Program-made: the position numbers and the translations under genes
Part shown: piece by piece, positions 10,701 through 19,514 of the stretch
Layout: each line of letters opens with the position of its first letter
Position numbering within the stretch: position 1 is the first letter of the stretch
Notes under the pieces: generated by a model
What the model was told of the DNA's origin: nothing
The model's input: only the letters and a program-made list of their open reading frames with translations
The model's database searches: none
Assembly: GCF_029263155.1 (NCBI RefSeq)
Contig: NZ_JAJCYB010000044.1
Location: 62,001-126,000, forward strand
Length of the DNA: 64,000 nt
From: Pseudonocardia sp.
GTDB taxonomy: Bacteria > Actinomycetota > Actinomycetes > Mycobacteriales > Pseudonocardiaceae
Reading direction: 5' to 3'

Positions 10701-11534
10701 ATGATCGCACCGGGCCGCTCGGTGCCCGACCGCGGGCTGGTCGGCGTGCTGTCGGCCACGCCCCGGAAGGCCAAGAAGGGTTCGTCGTGGCTGGGCCTGC
10801 CACCGATGCCGCTGCGCCGGACCGTCACCGAGGCAGACACGAGCCGGACGTACGACCCGTCGCGCCGCCTGCGGACCGCCCGCGGGCTGGTCGAGCTGTT
10901 CCGGGTCCTGCCGCTGGTGATCTCCGCGATGCTGGGCGTGCTGGTGCTCGGCACGCTCGCCGCCGCGGCGTCCACCGCAGGCTGGGGGATCGCCGCGCTG
11001 GCGGCCGGACCGCTGCTGCTCGCGGCGGGCGTCGCCGCCGCCCTGGTCACGACGCTCGCCAAGTGGTCGCTGGTGGGGAGGCTGCGCCCGGTCGAGCACC
11101 CGCTGTGGAGCTCGTTCGTGTGGCGCGGCGAGCTGGCCGACATGTTCGTCGAGCTGCTGGCCGTGCCGTGGCTGGTCGGCCCGGCGGCGGGCACGCCGGT
11201 GCTGACGGCCTGGCTGCGCACGATGGGCGCGCGCATCGGCCGCGGCGTGTGGCTGGAGAGCTACTGGCTGCCGGAGTCGGATCTGGTCCATCTGGGCGAC
11301 GGCGCGACCGTCAACCGCGGCTGCGTCGTGCAGACCCACCTCTTCCATGATCGGATCATGAGCATGGACACGGTGCGCCTCGACGCGGGAGCCACCCTCG
11401 GCCCGAACGGCATCGTGCTGCCCGGAGCCGGGATCGGCACGGGGACGACGGTGGGCCCGGGCTCGCTGGTCACCCGCGGTGACACCGTGCCCGCCCACAC
11501 TCGGTGGCTGGGCAACCCGATCTCGTCCTGGTGA
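7701..11534 (+). CDS. Pls/PosA-family NRPS-like protein (adenylation, carrier, membrane terminal domain)
   Basis: This is a 1277-residue monomodular enzyme. Residues 20-490 form an adenylation domain with FTSGSTGTPKGV (A3, ~152-163), NTYGPTEATV (A5, ~293-302), YRSGDMV (A7) and TSGKVDRDAL (A10). Asp201, in the A4 region AFDAS, suits an alpha-amino-acid substrate. A carrier domain follows with DFFTHGGGSLTAA, Ser534 being the phosphopantetheine site. The rest (590-1277) has several hydrophobic helices interleaved with hexapeptide-repeat-like segments and matches the terminal domain of the Pls/PosA group, known from epsilon-poly-lysine-type synthetases. No condensation or thioesterase domain is seen. 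It stands alone, diverging from phoH, with a GGAAGG ribosome site before GTG 7701. Product unknown. Confidence 0.88.
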   Translation: MTLALAPAPARYPSSAPPPARTLVDVLAATAQRHPGAPALAAAGRTLTYRDLVAAVGAVRARLAAAGIGPGDRVGVRIASGTAELYVAILGVLTAGAAYVPVDVDDPDERAELVFGEAAICAVLDPQLTLLRAPAGRGPGTPTPADDAWIIFTSGSTGTPKGVAVSHRAAAAFVDAEARLFCVDEPIGPGDRVLAGLSVAFDASCEEMWLAWRHGACLVAAPRALVRTGVDLGPWLRAQRITVVSTVPTLAALWHTSPGPAEALEDVRLLIFGGEACPPELAERVAVEGREVWNTYGPTEATVVACAAPLTGDAPVRIGLPLDGWDLAVVDAAGQPVAMGEPGELVIGGVGLARYLDPARDATRFAPLPSLGWERAYRSGDMVRAEPEGLLFLGRADEQVKLGGRRIELGEVDAALQALPGVRGAAAAVRRTAAGNQVLVGYVAAPDLDGDAAMGLLRERLPAALVPLLAVVDDLPTRTSGKVDRDALPWPLPASPTRPDGLTPTETWLAATWEEILGARVTDPRADFFTHGGGSLTAAQLVAVIRARHPQASVADVYLHPRLRALASHLDTMAGSSATRRDVPPVPRRTGVVQALLLVPLLALVGLRWTAVAAGLSTAASGLLPWAPAVPWWTLALAWLVLFSPPGRIGVAAGGARLLLRGVRPGTYPRAGSVHLRIWAAERLAELSGATGVAAASWTLRYARLLGARIGEGVDLHSAPPVTGLLKLGRGASVEPEVDLAGHWVDGDVVHVGRIRIGAGARVGSRSTLLPGARVGKGAEVVAGSTVHGVVRAGQRVAGSPATRTGKARPLADPAPRSRLWIAAYGLTSTLLGLLPALAAVPGLLLVGWAVAGAPTPADALRRALPLIPPATVAYLVGYALLVLVAVRLLGIGMVAGRHAVHSRAGWQVWTTERLMGLARSGLYPLYASRVTPTWLRLLGATVGRDTEISTVIALPRMTTVADGAFLADDTMVGTYELAGGRLSVAPSRIGEQAFLGNSGMIAPGRSVPDRGLVGVLSATPRKAKKGSSWLGLPPMPLRRTVTEADTSRTYDPSRRLRTARGLVELFRVLPLVISAMLGVLVLGTLAAAASTAGWGIAALAAGPLLLAAGVAAALVTTLAKWSLVGRLRPVEHPLWSSFVWRGELADMFVELLAVPWLVGPAAGTPVLTAWLRTMGARIGRGVWLESYWLPESDLVHLGDGATVNRGCVVQTHLFHDRIMSMDTVRLDAGATLGPNGIVLPGAGIGTGTTVGPGSLVTRGDTVPAHTRWLGNPISSW

Positions 11535-11547
11535 GCCCGGACCACCT

Positions 11548-12822
11548 GTGAGCTCGGACTACCTGCCTCGTCACGAGGGCTACCGGGTCTCCCACTACGA
11601 CCTGGAGCTCGACTACCGGGTGCGGGCCAACCGCCTGTCCGCGCGCGCGACGCTGACCGCGGCGGCCGTGACCGAGCTGCGCCGCGTCGACCTCGATCTG
11701 GCCGCGCTGACCGTGGCCAAGGTGCAGGTCGACGGGCGCCCGGCCCGCTTCACCCACCGCGGCGGGGTGCTGCGGATCACCCCGGCCCGGGCCGTGGCGG
11801 CGGACACGCCGTTCACCGTGGAGGTCCGCTACTCCGGCAACCCGCGCCCGGTCACCGGCCGCTGGGGCGACATCGGATGGGACGAGCTGACCGACGGCGC
11901 GCTCGTGGCGAGCCAGCCGGTCGGCGCGCCGTCGTGGTTCCCCTGCAACGACCATCCCTCGGACAAGGCGGCCTACCGCATCACGGTCACGGCGGAGGCG
12001 CCGTACACGGTGCTCGCCACGGGGGTGCTCGTGACGCAGCGGCGCTCGGCCGGCACCCGCACCTGGGTCTACGAGCGGCCCGAGCCGACCGCGACCTACC
12101 TCGTGGGCGTGCAGATCGGCAGATACCGGGAGCTGGCGCTGGGGCCCCGGCAGGTGGCGTTCGTGCCGCCCCGGCTGCGCCGCGACGCCGCGCTGGACCT
12201 GGGCCGGCACGCCGCGATGGTGGAGGCGCTGACCGGCTGGTTCGGGCCCTACCCGTTCGCCGACCACCAGGTGGTCGTGGCCGATGACGACCTCGACGTG
12301 CCGATCGAGGCGCAGGGCATGTCGGTGTTCGGCGCCAACCACGTCGACGGCCGCCGCACCCACGAGCGCCTGGTGCTGCACGAGCTCGCGCACCAGTGGT
12401 TCGGCAACAGCCTCACCATCGCCGGGTGGCGCCACATCTGGCTCAACGAGGGTTTCGCGACCTACGCGGAGTGGCTGTGGTCGGAGGCGTCGGGTGGGCG
12501 CCCCGCCGCCGCGCACGCCCGCGAGTGGCATGCCGCGACGGCCGCACTCCCCGCCGACCTCGTGCTCGCCGATCCCGGCCTCGCCCGCCTGTTCGACCCG
12601 CGCGTCTACAAGCGCGGCGCCCTCACCCTGCACGCGCTGCGCCTGCGGATCGGGGACGAGCGGTTCTTCGGTCTGCTGCGCGCCTGGACCGCCGCGCACC
12701 GCCACGGCCACGTCGACACCGCGGCGTTCGTGGCCCTCGCCGGGGAGCACGCCGGCACGGACCTGTCCGCGCTGTTCGAGGCGTGGCTGTACCGGCCGGC
12801 CCTGCCCCCGCTGCCACGCTGA
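11548..12822 (+). CDS. Short M1-family zinc metallopeptidase
   Basis: The 424-residue protein has an N-terminal beta-sandwich domain and a gluzincin catalytic domain with HELAHQW (His278, Glu279, His282) and the third zinc ligand Glu301 in WLNEGFATY, 18 residues on. It lacks the C-terminal domains of full aminopeptidase N (about 850 residues). The usual GAMEN exopeptidase motif is replaced by QGMSV, so substrate recognition at the amino terminus may differ. No signal peptide is visible, so it is probably cytoplasmic. GTG 11548 is 13 bases after the NRPS-like stop, so they may share a transcript. Confidence 0.88.
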   Translation: MSSDYLPRHEGYRVSHYDLELDYRVRANRLSARATLTAAAVTELRRVDLDLAALTVAKVQVDGRPARFTHRGGVLRITPARAVAADTPFTVEVRYSGNPRPVTGRWGDIGWDELTDGALVASQPVGAPSWFPCNDHPSDKAAYRITVTAEAPYTVLATGVLVTQRRSAGTRTWVYERPEPTATYLVGVQIGRYRELALGPRQVAFVPPRLRRDAALDLGRHAAMVEALTGWFGPYPFADHQVVVADDDLDVPIEAQGMSVFGANHVDGRRTHERLVLHELAHQWFGNSLTIAGWRHIWLNEGFATYAEWLWSEASGGRPAAAHAREWHAATAALPADLVLADPGLARLFDPRVYKRGALTLHALRLRIGDERFFGLLRAWTAAHRHGHVDTAAFVALAGEHAGTDLSALFEAWLYRPALPPLPR

Positions 12823-12823
12823 G

Positions 12824-14092
12824 TCACGCCGCGGCCCGGTCCTCCTCCCTGCGCCGGGCCGGGAGCAGCCAGGTGAGGAAGTGGTCGCGGTCGAGCCGCT
12901 CCCCGCCCCAGCGCGGTGTGATCGTCCGGTCGTCCACCCCCGGCGACACCAGTGACTCCACGTCTCCGCAGGTGGGCGCCCCGGCGACCGGGACCGGCGC
13001 GCCGTCCGGACGCGCGAACGCGAACCCGCCGCCCTCGACGGTCTCCATCCGGTACCCGTGATCGTGGACCAGCGCGTGGTGGAACCCGCAGACCAGTGCC
13101 AGATTGTCCAGGTCCGTGGCCCCGCCGTGGCGCCACCACCGCACGTGATGGGCCTGCAGCCGACGCGTGCTCGTGCACCCGGGGTACACGCAGCGCCCGC
13201 GGTCCCGCACCCGCAAGGCCCGCAGTTGACGCCGCGTGACCAGCCGCCGCTCCCTACCCAGGAACAACGGATTGCCCCGCCGATCCACCAGCAGGGCCTG
13301 CACCGACGCCGCACACCCCAGCCGCTCTGCCACCGGAACCGGGATCGGCGGGCCGCCGTCGATCCACGCCGCAGGTCGGTCGGCGACCGCCTCCGGCCCG
13401 TCGGCCCGCAGGTGCACCACCACGGTGGCCGGATTCTCGAGGGTGGCTCCCGCCGCCAGGTCCAGCAACGCGTCCAGCCGCCGCGCCGCCCGCGGATCCG
13501 CCACGTCACCGGGCGCCTGCTCCGGTCCCGACGGTTCAGCGGACCCGTCACGCCCAGCCTCCTGCGCGACCAGGGCCTCGATCGCCGACATCAGCTCCTC
13601 GCCCTGCTCGGCCGGGACCCGCAGCCGCACCAGCAACGACCCGTCGGCCGCCCGCGACGTCCACAGGCCCCGCCGGGCCCGCGCCGGCCTGGGATCCGTG
13701 GCCGCCCGCGCCGCCTGCACCAGGCCCTCCAGCTGCGAGGTGGTGCCGTGCAGCGCCACGCTCAGCAGCCCCTCCTCCGTGGCCGGAGTGGCGATCCGTG
13801 TCATCGCCCGCACCTTGGAGTACGACACCCGGCCCGCCGCGAATGCCGCCGTGATCAGCGGTAATCGACGCAGCGCGTGCGCCACCCGCAGGTGGTCGCG
13901 CGCGGTGCGCAGGCTCAGGCCGACCCGCCAGTTCAACCATTGCGCGCACGTGCGCAGGCCCGGACCCGCCCACCCCGCGCGCTCGTCGAACTCCGCCAGC
14001 AGCTGCAGGAACCGACACGTGCCCGCAGCCAGGTGACCGGCCATCTCCACCAGCTCGGACTCGACCCGGGACGTACTCATCGAGGTGAACAT
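12824..14092 (-). CDS. DUF222 domain protein with C-terminal HNH endonuclease motif (13E12-repeat family)
   Basis: The N-terminal ~320 residues match the DUF222 family, abundant and multicopy in actinobacteria (the mycobacterial 13E12 repeats). The C-terminus has an HNH nuclease motif: CVYPGC zinc-binding pair, then LQAHHVRWWRHGG and LALVCGFHHALVH. A biological role is not established; association with mobile DNA has been suggested for the family. I take ATG 14092 (422 residues); ATG 14080 is also possible, and the longer open frame upstream reads through the divergent mannosidase start. It is convergent with the M1 peptidase, 1 base apart. Confidence 0.85.
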   Translation of the reverse strand: MFTSMSTSRVESELVEMAGHLAAGTCRFLQLLAEFDERAGWAGPGLRTCAQWLNWRVGLSLRTARDHLRVAHALRRLPLITAAFAAGRVSYSKVRAMTRIATPATEEGLLSVALHGTTSQLEGLVQAARAATDPRPARARRGLWTSRAADGSLLVRLRVPAEQGEELMSAIEALVAQEAGRDGSAEPSGPEQAPGDVADPRAARRLDALLDLAAGATLENPATVVVHLRADGPEAVADRPAAWIDGGPPIPVPVAERLGCAASVQALLVDRRGNPLFLGRERRLVTRRQLRALRVRDRGRCVYPGCTSTRRLQAHHVRWWRHGGATDLDNLALVCGFHHALVHDHGYRMETVEGGGFAFARPDGAPVPVAGAPTCGDVESLVSPGVDDRTITPRWGGERLDRDHFLTWLLPARRREEDRAAA

Positions 14093-14173
14093 GCGTTCGA
14101 CGCTAGCGGGCCCCTCCGACATTCTCCGGCGGTTCAGCTGAACCGCCCCGCCGACGGTGGGAGGCTGATCCCC

Positions 14174-17149
14174 GTGCACGACGACTCCGCCATGGTGGAA
14201 GGCCGCATCGCCCGCTTCGTCCGGGAACGGCTCGTCCCGGCGACCTACATGGAACGGGTGCCGCTCGACGTCACCGCGTGGACCGCACCCGGCGAGCCGG
14301 TGCCGTTCGACCACGCGCTCCGGCAGCGGTTCGGCCCGCTACCCGCCGGTACGGCGTGGGGGCGGCCGTGGGGCACCGTCTGGTTCCACCTCACCGGCCC
14401 CGTGCCGCCCGGGTGGGAACACGCCGAGGTGCTGGTGGACCTCGGGTTCTCCGGCGCGCAGCCCGGGTTCCAGGCCGAGGGGCTGGTGTACGCCTCCGAC
14501 GGAACGGTGCTGTCGGGGATCGAGCCCTACCGGCGCCACGTGCCCGTCACCGGGCCGTCGGTGGACCTCTACGTCGAGGCGGCGGCCAACCCGGACCTGT
14601 CCGGCGGCTGGGAGTTCGCCCCCACGCCGCTCGGTGACCCCGCGACGGCCGGTGACGCCCCGCTCTACCGGCTCGGCGCCGTCGACGTCGCGCGACTCGA
14701 CCCGCGAGTCTGGGAGCTGGTCCAGGACGTGTGGACGCTGCGCGGGCTGCTCGGCGAGCTGCCGCGCGACACCCCCCGCCGGGCCGAGGTGCTGCGGGCC
14801 CTGGAGCGGATGGTCGACGCGGTCGATCCGCACGACGTCTCCGGGACCGCGGCCGGCGGGCGCGCGCTGCTCGCCCCCGTGCTGGCCGCGCCGGCCCACG
14901 CGAGCGCGCACCGGGTGCACGCCGTCGGGCACGCGCACCTGGACTCCGCGTGGCTGTGGCCGGTGCGCGAGACCGTGCGGAAGGTCGCCAGGACGGTCGC
15001 CAACGTGCTCTCGCTGATGGACGCCGACGCCGGGTTCACGTTCGCCATGTCGTCGGCCCAGCAGTTCGCGTGGCTGGCGCAGGACCAGCCCGCGCTGTTC
15101 GCCCGGCTGCGCGAGCGGGTCGCCGAGGGGCGGTTCGTCCCGGTCGGCGGCATGTGGGTGGAGTCGGACACGAACCTGCCGGGCGGGGAGGCGCTCACAC
15201 GGCAGTTCGTCACGGGCGGGCGGTGGTTCCGGGAGCACCTGGGGGTCGAGTGCGCCGAGGCGTGGTTGCCCGACTCGTTCGGCTACTCGGGCAACCTGCC
15301 CCAGATCATGGCCGCGGCCGGGGCGCGGTGGTTCCTCACGCAGAAGCTGTCGTGGAACGAGACCGACACGATGCCCCATCACAGCTTCGAGTGGGAGGGC
15401 ATCGACGGCACCCGGGTGTTCACGCACTTCCCGCCGGTCGACACCTACGGCGCGGAGCTCTCGGGCGCCGAGCTGGCCCGCGCCTCGCGGCGGTTCGCCG
15501 AGAAGGGCCGGGCCAACACCTCGCTGGCGCCCTTCGGCTGGAGCGACGGCGGGGGCGGGCCGACCCGGGAGATGCTGGCCGCCGCGGCCCGGACCCGGGA
15601 CCTGGAGGGCTCGCCCCGCGTGACACTGTCCACCCCGTCGGCGTTCCACTCCGCGGCGCGGGCGGAGTACCCGCGCCCGCCGGTGTGGTCCGGCGAGATG
15701 TACCTGGAGTTCCACCGCGGCACCTACACCTCCCAGGCCCGCACCAAGCGCGGCAACCGGCGGTCGGAGCACCTGCTGCGGGAGGCCGAGCTGTGGGCGG
15801 CGACGGCCACGGTCCGCACCGGCGTGCCCTACCCCGCCGACGCGCTGCGCCGGTGCTGGGAGACCGTGCTGCTCCAGCAGTTCCACGACATCCTGCCCGG
15901 CACCTCGATCGCGTGGGTGCACCAGGAGGCCGAGCGCCGCTACGCCGAGGTCGCGGCCACTCTCGAGTCCGTGATCGCCGAGGCGCTGGCCGCCCTCACC
16001 GGACCCGGCGACGACCCGATCACCGTCAACGCCGGGCCCTATCCCCGATCCGGGGTCCCGGCGCTCGGTTCCGCGCGGCTCCCACGACCCGGCCCGGCGA
16101 ACCCCGCGACCCGCGATGACGGGTCGGTCGTCCTGGACGACGGGCAGGTGCGCGCCGTCGTCGACCGGCGCGGGTTGCTGGTCTCCCTCGTCGCCCGCGG
16201 GCGCGAGGTCATCCCGCCGGGCGCCGCGGCCAACCTGCTGCAGGTCCACCGCGACACCCCCACGAGCTGGGACGCCTGGGACCTCGACGAGCACCACCGG
16301 CGCACCGTGCACGACCTGGTGGACCTCGACTCGCTGACCGTGGACGGCGGCACCGTGCGGGTGGTGCGCTCGGTCGGGGCGTCCCGGATCACGCAGGCGA
16401 TCACGCTGCACGATGGCGCCGTCGACGTCGTCACGGAGGTGGACTGGCACGAGCGGCAGAAGCTGCTCAAGCTCGCGTTCCCGCTCGACGTGCACGCCGA
16501 GCGGGCCGCGTCGGAGATCCAGTTCGGGCACGTGTTCCGGCCCACGCACGCCAACACGTCCTGGGACGCCGCGCGCTTCGAGACCTGCGCGCACCGCTGG
16601 GTGCACGTCGGCGAGCCCGGGTTCGGCGTGGCGATCGCCAACGACGCCACCTACGGCCACGACATCGGTCGCAGCACCCGGCCCGACGGGGGGACGACCA
16701 CCACGGTGCGGCTGTCGCTGCTGCGCGCGCCGCTGTTCCCCGACCCCTCGGCCGACCAGGGCACCCACCGGTTCGCGGTCGGCATCCGGCCCGGCGCCTC
16801 CGTCCCCGACGCCGTGGCGGAGGGCTACCGGCTCAACCTCCCGCTGCGCACGGTGACCGGCGGTCGTGACGTGGAGCCGCTGGTGTCGGTGGACCACCCG
16901 GGCGTCGTCGTGGAGGCGGTGAAGCTCGCCGAGGACGGCAGCGGCGATGTCGTCGTGCGGCTCTACGAGGCGTTCGGTGGCCGGGCCACGGCCGTGGTCA
17001 CCGCCGCCTTCCCGCATGCGCGGGTGGTCGAGACCGACCTGCACGAGCGCCCGGTGCCCGCACCGGTCGCCCAGGACGGCGACCGGCTGGAGCTGCGCCC
17101 GTTCCGGATCGCGACGCTGCGGTTCAGGTCACCGCGCTTCGTCACCTGA
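14174..17149 (+). CDS. Alpha-mannosidase, glycoside hydrolase family 38
   Basis: The 991-residue enzyme fits the GH38 retaining alpha-mannosidase family in length and motifs. HAVGHAHLDSAWLWP is the zinc-binding His/Asp pair at the start of the catalytic domain, and WLPDSFGYSGNLPQIM contains the nucleophile Asp. LLQQFHDILPGTSIAWVH marks the three-helix bundle, followed by C-terminal beta domains. There is no signal peptide, so it is cytoplasmic and likely acts on imported mannosides or glycans. GTG 14174 has a GGGAGG site 9 bases upstream; ATG 14192 is an alternative. Its 3' end overlaps the convergent isochorismatase gene by 8 bases. Confidence 0.92.
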   Translation: MHDDSAMVEGRIARFVRERLVPATYMERVPLDVTAWTAPGEPVPFDHALRQRFGPLPAGTAWGRPWGTVWFHLTGPVPPGWEHAEVLVDLGFSGAQPGFQAEGLVYASDGTVLSGIEPYRRHVPVTGPSVDLYVEAAANPDLSGGWEFAPTPLGDPATAGDAPLYRLGAVDVARLDPRVWELVQDVWTLRGLLGELPRDTPRRAEVLRALERMVDAVDPHDVSGTAAGGRALLAPVLAAPAHASAHRVHAVGHAHLDSAWLWPVRETVRKVARTVANVLSLMDADAGFTFAMSSAQQFAWLAQDQPALFARLRERVAEGRFVPVGGMWVESDTNLPGGEALTRQFVTGGRWFREHLGVECAEAWLPDSFGYSGNLPQIMAAAGARWFLTQKLSWNETDTMPHHSFEWEGIDGTRVFTHFPPVDTYGAELSGAELARASRRFAEKGRANTSLAPFGWSDGGGGPTREMLAAAARTRDLEGSPRVTLSTPSAFHSAARAEYPRPPVWSGEMYLEFHRGTYTSQARTKRGNRRSEHLLREAELWAATATVRTGVPYPADALRRCWETVLLQQFHDILPGTSIAWVHQEAERRYAEVAATLESVIAEALAALTGPGDDPITVNAGPYPRSGVPALGSARLPRPGPANPATRDDGSVVLDDGQVRAVVDRRGLLVSLVARGREVIPPGAAANLLQVHRDTPTSWDAWDLDEHHRRTVHDLVDLDSLTVDGGTVRVVRSVGASRITQAITLHDGAVDVVTEVDWHERQKLLKLAFPLDVHAERAASEIQFGHVFRPTHANTSWDAARFETCAHRWVHVGEPGFGVAIANDATYGHDIGRSTRPDGGTTTTVRLSLLRAPLFPDPSADQGTHRFAVGIRPGASVPDAVAEGYRLNLPLRTVTGGRDVEPLVSVDHPGVVVEAVKLAEDGSGDVVVRLYEAFGGRATAVVTAAFPHARVVETDLHERPVPAPVAQDGDRLELRPFRIATLRFRSPRFVT

Positions 17150-17675
17150 TCAGCTTCTGCACGGCCCGGAACTGCGGGTGGTTGGAGTTGCGCAGCCACT
17201 CGAACAGCACCATCTCGGTGGTCACGACCTCGGCGCCGTGGCGCTGCATCCGGTCGATCGCCGCGGCCCTGTTCGCGGCCGTGCGCGAGCCGACCGCGTC
17301 GGCGACGAGCAGCACGCGGTGGCGCTTGGCGAGCAGGCCGAGCACGGTCTGCAGGACGCACACGTGCGCCTCGCACCCGGCGACCACGATCTCCTCGGTG
17401 CCCGGCGGGAGCAGCGTGTCGAATCCCGGCTCCGCGGCGGCGCCGAACGTGAACTTGGGCAGCACCAGCTGCGGGAACCCGGCCAGCGCGGCGACGGTGG
17501 GGCCCAGGCCGTCGGGGTTCTGCTCGGTGGCGCACACCGGCACCTCGAGCAGTCCGGCGCCCTCGGCGAGGCGGACGGTGTTCGCGACCACCGCGTCGCC
17601 GTCGTGGATGGCGGGCATGAGGCGCTGCTGCAGGTCGACCAGCAGCAGCGCGGAGGCGTCGGCGGAGAGCAGCAC
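17142..17675 (-). CDS. Isochorismatase-family cysteine hydrolase
   Basis: The 177-residue protein has the cysteine-hydrolase fold with the triad seen in the family: Asp in LLLVDLQQRL, Lys in VLPKFTFGA and the nucleophile Cys in VVAGCEAHVCVLQT. Members hydrolyse isochorismate, nicotinamide or similar amides and vinyl ethers; this subtype (YcaC-like) is functionally loose. The start is GTG at 17673-17675. The upstream lipoprotein-like hydrolase gene is on the same strand, about 30 bases away. Confidence 0.88.
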   Translation of the reverse strand: MLLSADASALLLVDLQQRLMPAIHDGDAVVANTVRLAEGAGLLEVPVCATEQNPDGLGPTVAALAGFPQLVLPKFTFGAAAEPGFDTLLPPGTEEIVVAGCEAHVCVLQTVLGLLAKRHRVLLVADAVGSRTAANRAAAIDRMQRHGAEVVTTEMVLFEWLRNSNHPQFRAVQKLIR

Positions 17676-17707
17676 CCGGCCACCGTAGCGGCCGCGCCGG
17701 GATGTGT

Positions 17708-18556
17708 TCAGCCGCGGGCGAGCCGCTCGACGGCGTCGCGGCACGCGGCCCAGGCGGCGGTGGAGGGGTCGATCACGGCGAAGTGGTCGACGCCGGGCAG
17801 CGTCACCAGCTCGCCACCACCGGCCGCCACGAACCGCTCGCTCTGCCGGATCGGGACGTTGGCGTCGTCCGTGCCGTGCACGCACACCACCGGCACGCCG
17901 ATCGGGACGCGGGCGACCGGGGAGGCCAGCGCGTAGCGGTCGGGGAACTCCGCGGGGGTGCCGCCGATCAGGTCGGGGACGGCCGCGCCGCCGACACGCC
18001 GCTGCGCGGCGTCCACGAGGTCCAGCACGCCGGCCTGGCTGACGGCGCCGCGGAGCACGACCGCGGGGTCCGCCCCGGGTGCCCCGGCGGGGAGGCCGGG
18101 GCGCGCGGCGAGCCAGGCGGCGAGGTGCCCACCCGCGGAGTGCCCGACGGCGACGACGCGATCCAGGTCGAGCCGACCCGGCGCCGCGTCGGCGAGCCGG
18201 TCCAGCGCGGCGGCGACGTCGTCGAAGGTGGCGGTCCAGCCGCCACCGCTGCCGACGCGGCGGTACTCGATGTTCCAGGCCGCGAAACCGCGGTCGGCCA
18301 GGTCGACCGCGAGCGGGCGGCCCAGCTCCAGCCCGTAGCCGCTGCGCCAGAACCCGCCGTGGACGATCACCGCGACGGGGGCCGGGCCGCCGGCCGCGGG
18401 CAGGGTCAGCTCCCCGAACTGGCTCGGGTCGGCACCGTAGTCCAGGCGCATGGGGTCGGCCCCCTCCGTGAGGTCGTCACTGCCCCCGGCGGGCGCGCAC
18501 GCGGCCGGTAGGGCCACCAGAGCAGCGAGCCGGACGAGCGTACGACGGGCGATCAC
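17708..18556 (-). CDS. Exported alpha/beta-hydrolase (esterase/dipeptidyl-peptidase-like)
   Basis: The 282-residue product begins VIARRTLVRLAALVALPAACAPAGG, with a twin arginine, a hydrophobic core and a Cys that could be a lipid attachment site, although LPAAC is only a weak lipobox. The hydrolase domain has an HGGFWRSGY oxyanion loop, nucleophile GHSAGGH, acid HGTDDANVP and His in GVDHFAV, as in BD-FAE/kynurenine-formamidase-like esterases. The start is GTG 18556, downstream of a cluster of hairpins that separates it from rsmE. Substrate unknown. Confidence 0.8.
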   Translation of the reverse strand: MIARRTLVRLAALVALPAACAPAGGSDDLTEGADPMRLDYGADPSQFGELTLPAAGGPAPVAVIVHGGFWRSGYGLELGRPLAVDLADRGFAAWNIEYRRVGSGGGWTATFDDVAAALDRLADAAPGRLDLDRVVAVGHSAGGHLAAWLAARPGLPAGAPGADPAVVLRGAVSQAGVLDLVDAAQRRVGGAAVPDLIGGTPAEFPDRYALASPVARVPIGVPVVCVHGTDDANVPIRQSERFVAAGGGELVTLPGVDHFAVIDPSTAAWAACRDAVERLARG

Positions 18557-18595
18557 GCCCGGCTTTCGGAGAGCGCGCCGCCGGGGTTCAGGTTG

Positions 18596-18688
18596 CCACG
18601 CCGCGGTGGACGTGGGGGGACACCCACCGCGGCGTGGCTCCGCCGGATGAGGGGGGACTCCCCGGCGGCCCACGGGTGCGAACACCCG
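18596..18688 (-). terminator. Cluster of three hairpins downstream of rsmE, likely terminator
   Basis: The gap between rsmE and the hydrolase holds three inverted repeats. A perfect 14-bp pair, CCACGCCGCGGTGG, lies at 18596-18609 and 18624-18637. A 7-bp pair, CCGCCGG/CCGGCGG, lies at 18640-18646 and 18662-18668. A 6-bp stem, CGGGTG/CACCCG (18673-18688), reads with a TTCG tetraloop on the minus strand, the direction of rsmE. No T tract follows, as is common in actinobacteria. It probably ends the hrcA-dnaJ-rsmE transcript. Confidence 0.6.
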
Positions 18689-18730
18689 CGCCTGTGGACC
18701 GGTCCTCGCCTCGACCGGAACGCGCGCACC

Positions 18731-19486
18731 CTATCGCGGCGGATCGGGGCGGGACCAGCGCCGGGTCAGCGCGCCCAGTGCGCCCAGCGCCACGGCCGCC
18801 GCGGTGGACGCGCGCAGCACCTCCGCCCCGAGGCGGACCGGTCGGGCCCCGGCCGCGGCCAGCTCGTCGAGCTCCGCACCGGTGATGCCGCCCTCCGGGC
18901 CGACGACGAGCAGGAGGTCGCCGGCCGTGGGCAGGATCACCTCGGTGAGGGGCTCGGTGGCGGACTCGTGCAGCACGAGCGCGCCCGCCAGTCCGGTGAT
19001 CCGGCGGGCGAGCGCCGGGGTGGAGACCGGCTCCTCGACGACCGGCAGCCACGGCCGCCGGGCCTGCTTCGCCGCCTCCCGGGCGGTGCTGCGCCAGCGC
19101 GCGAGCGCCTTGACGCCACGCGGGCCGTCGTCCCACCGGGCGACGCAGCGGGCCGCCCGCCACGGGAGCACCCCGTCGACGCCCGCCTCCGTGGCCAGCT
19201 CGACGGCCAGCTCGCCGCGATCGCCCTTGACCAGCGCCTGGGCCAGCAGCACGCGGGGCGCCGGCGGCGCGACCGTGCGGCGCGCGGTGATCGCCAGCTC
19301 GACGCGGTCCCGCCCGACCGACCCCACGACGGCGTCGGCGAGCCCGCCGCGCCCGTCGGCCAGCAGCACGGCCTCCCCCGCACGCAGCCGCCGCACGGTG
19401 GCGGCGTGGCGACCCTCGGGCCCGTCGAGCACGGCGGACGAACCCGGCGGCATGTGGTCCAGCAGGAACAGCGGAGCGGTCGTCAC
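18731..19486 (-). CDS. rsmE: 16S rRNA m3U1498 methyltransferase RsmE
   Basis: RsmE methylates N3 of U1498 in 16S rRNA using SAM. The 251-residue protein has an N-terminal PUA-like domain (GPEGRHAATVRRLRAGE) and a SPOUT methyltransferase domain whose knot shows VVGPEGGITGAE and LGAEVLRASTAA, both diagnostic. The start is GTG at 19484-19486, 28 bases after dnaJ, in the standard order hrcA-dnaJ-rsmE. Confidence 0.95.
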   Translation of the reverse strand: MTTAPLFLLDHMPPGSSAVLDGPEGRHAATVRRLRAGEAVLLADGRGGLADAVVGSVGRDRVELAITARRTVAPPAPRVLLAQALVKGDRGELAVELATEAGVDGVLPWRAARCVARWDDGPRGVKALARWRSTAREAAKQARRPWLPVVEEPVSTPALARRITGLAGALVLHESATEPLTEVILPTAGDLLLVVGPEGGITGAELDELAAAGARPVRLGAEVLRASTAAAVALGALGALTRRWSRPDPPR

Positions 19487-19514
19487 CGGACGGAGCTTGC
19501 CGGAGTGAGCACCG

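Noticed and set aside
12824-14092. Intron or insertion-sequence transposase
   Set aside because: The DUF222/HNH protein is a common chromosomal family; no terminal inverted repeats or target duplication flank it.
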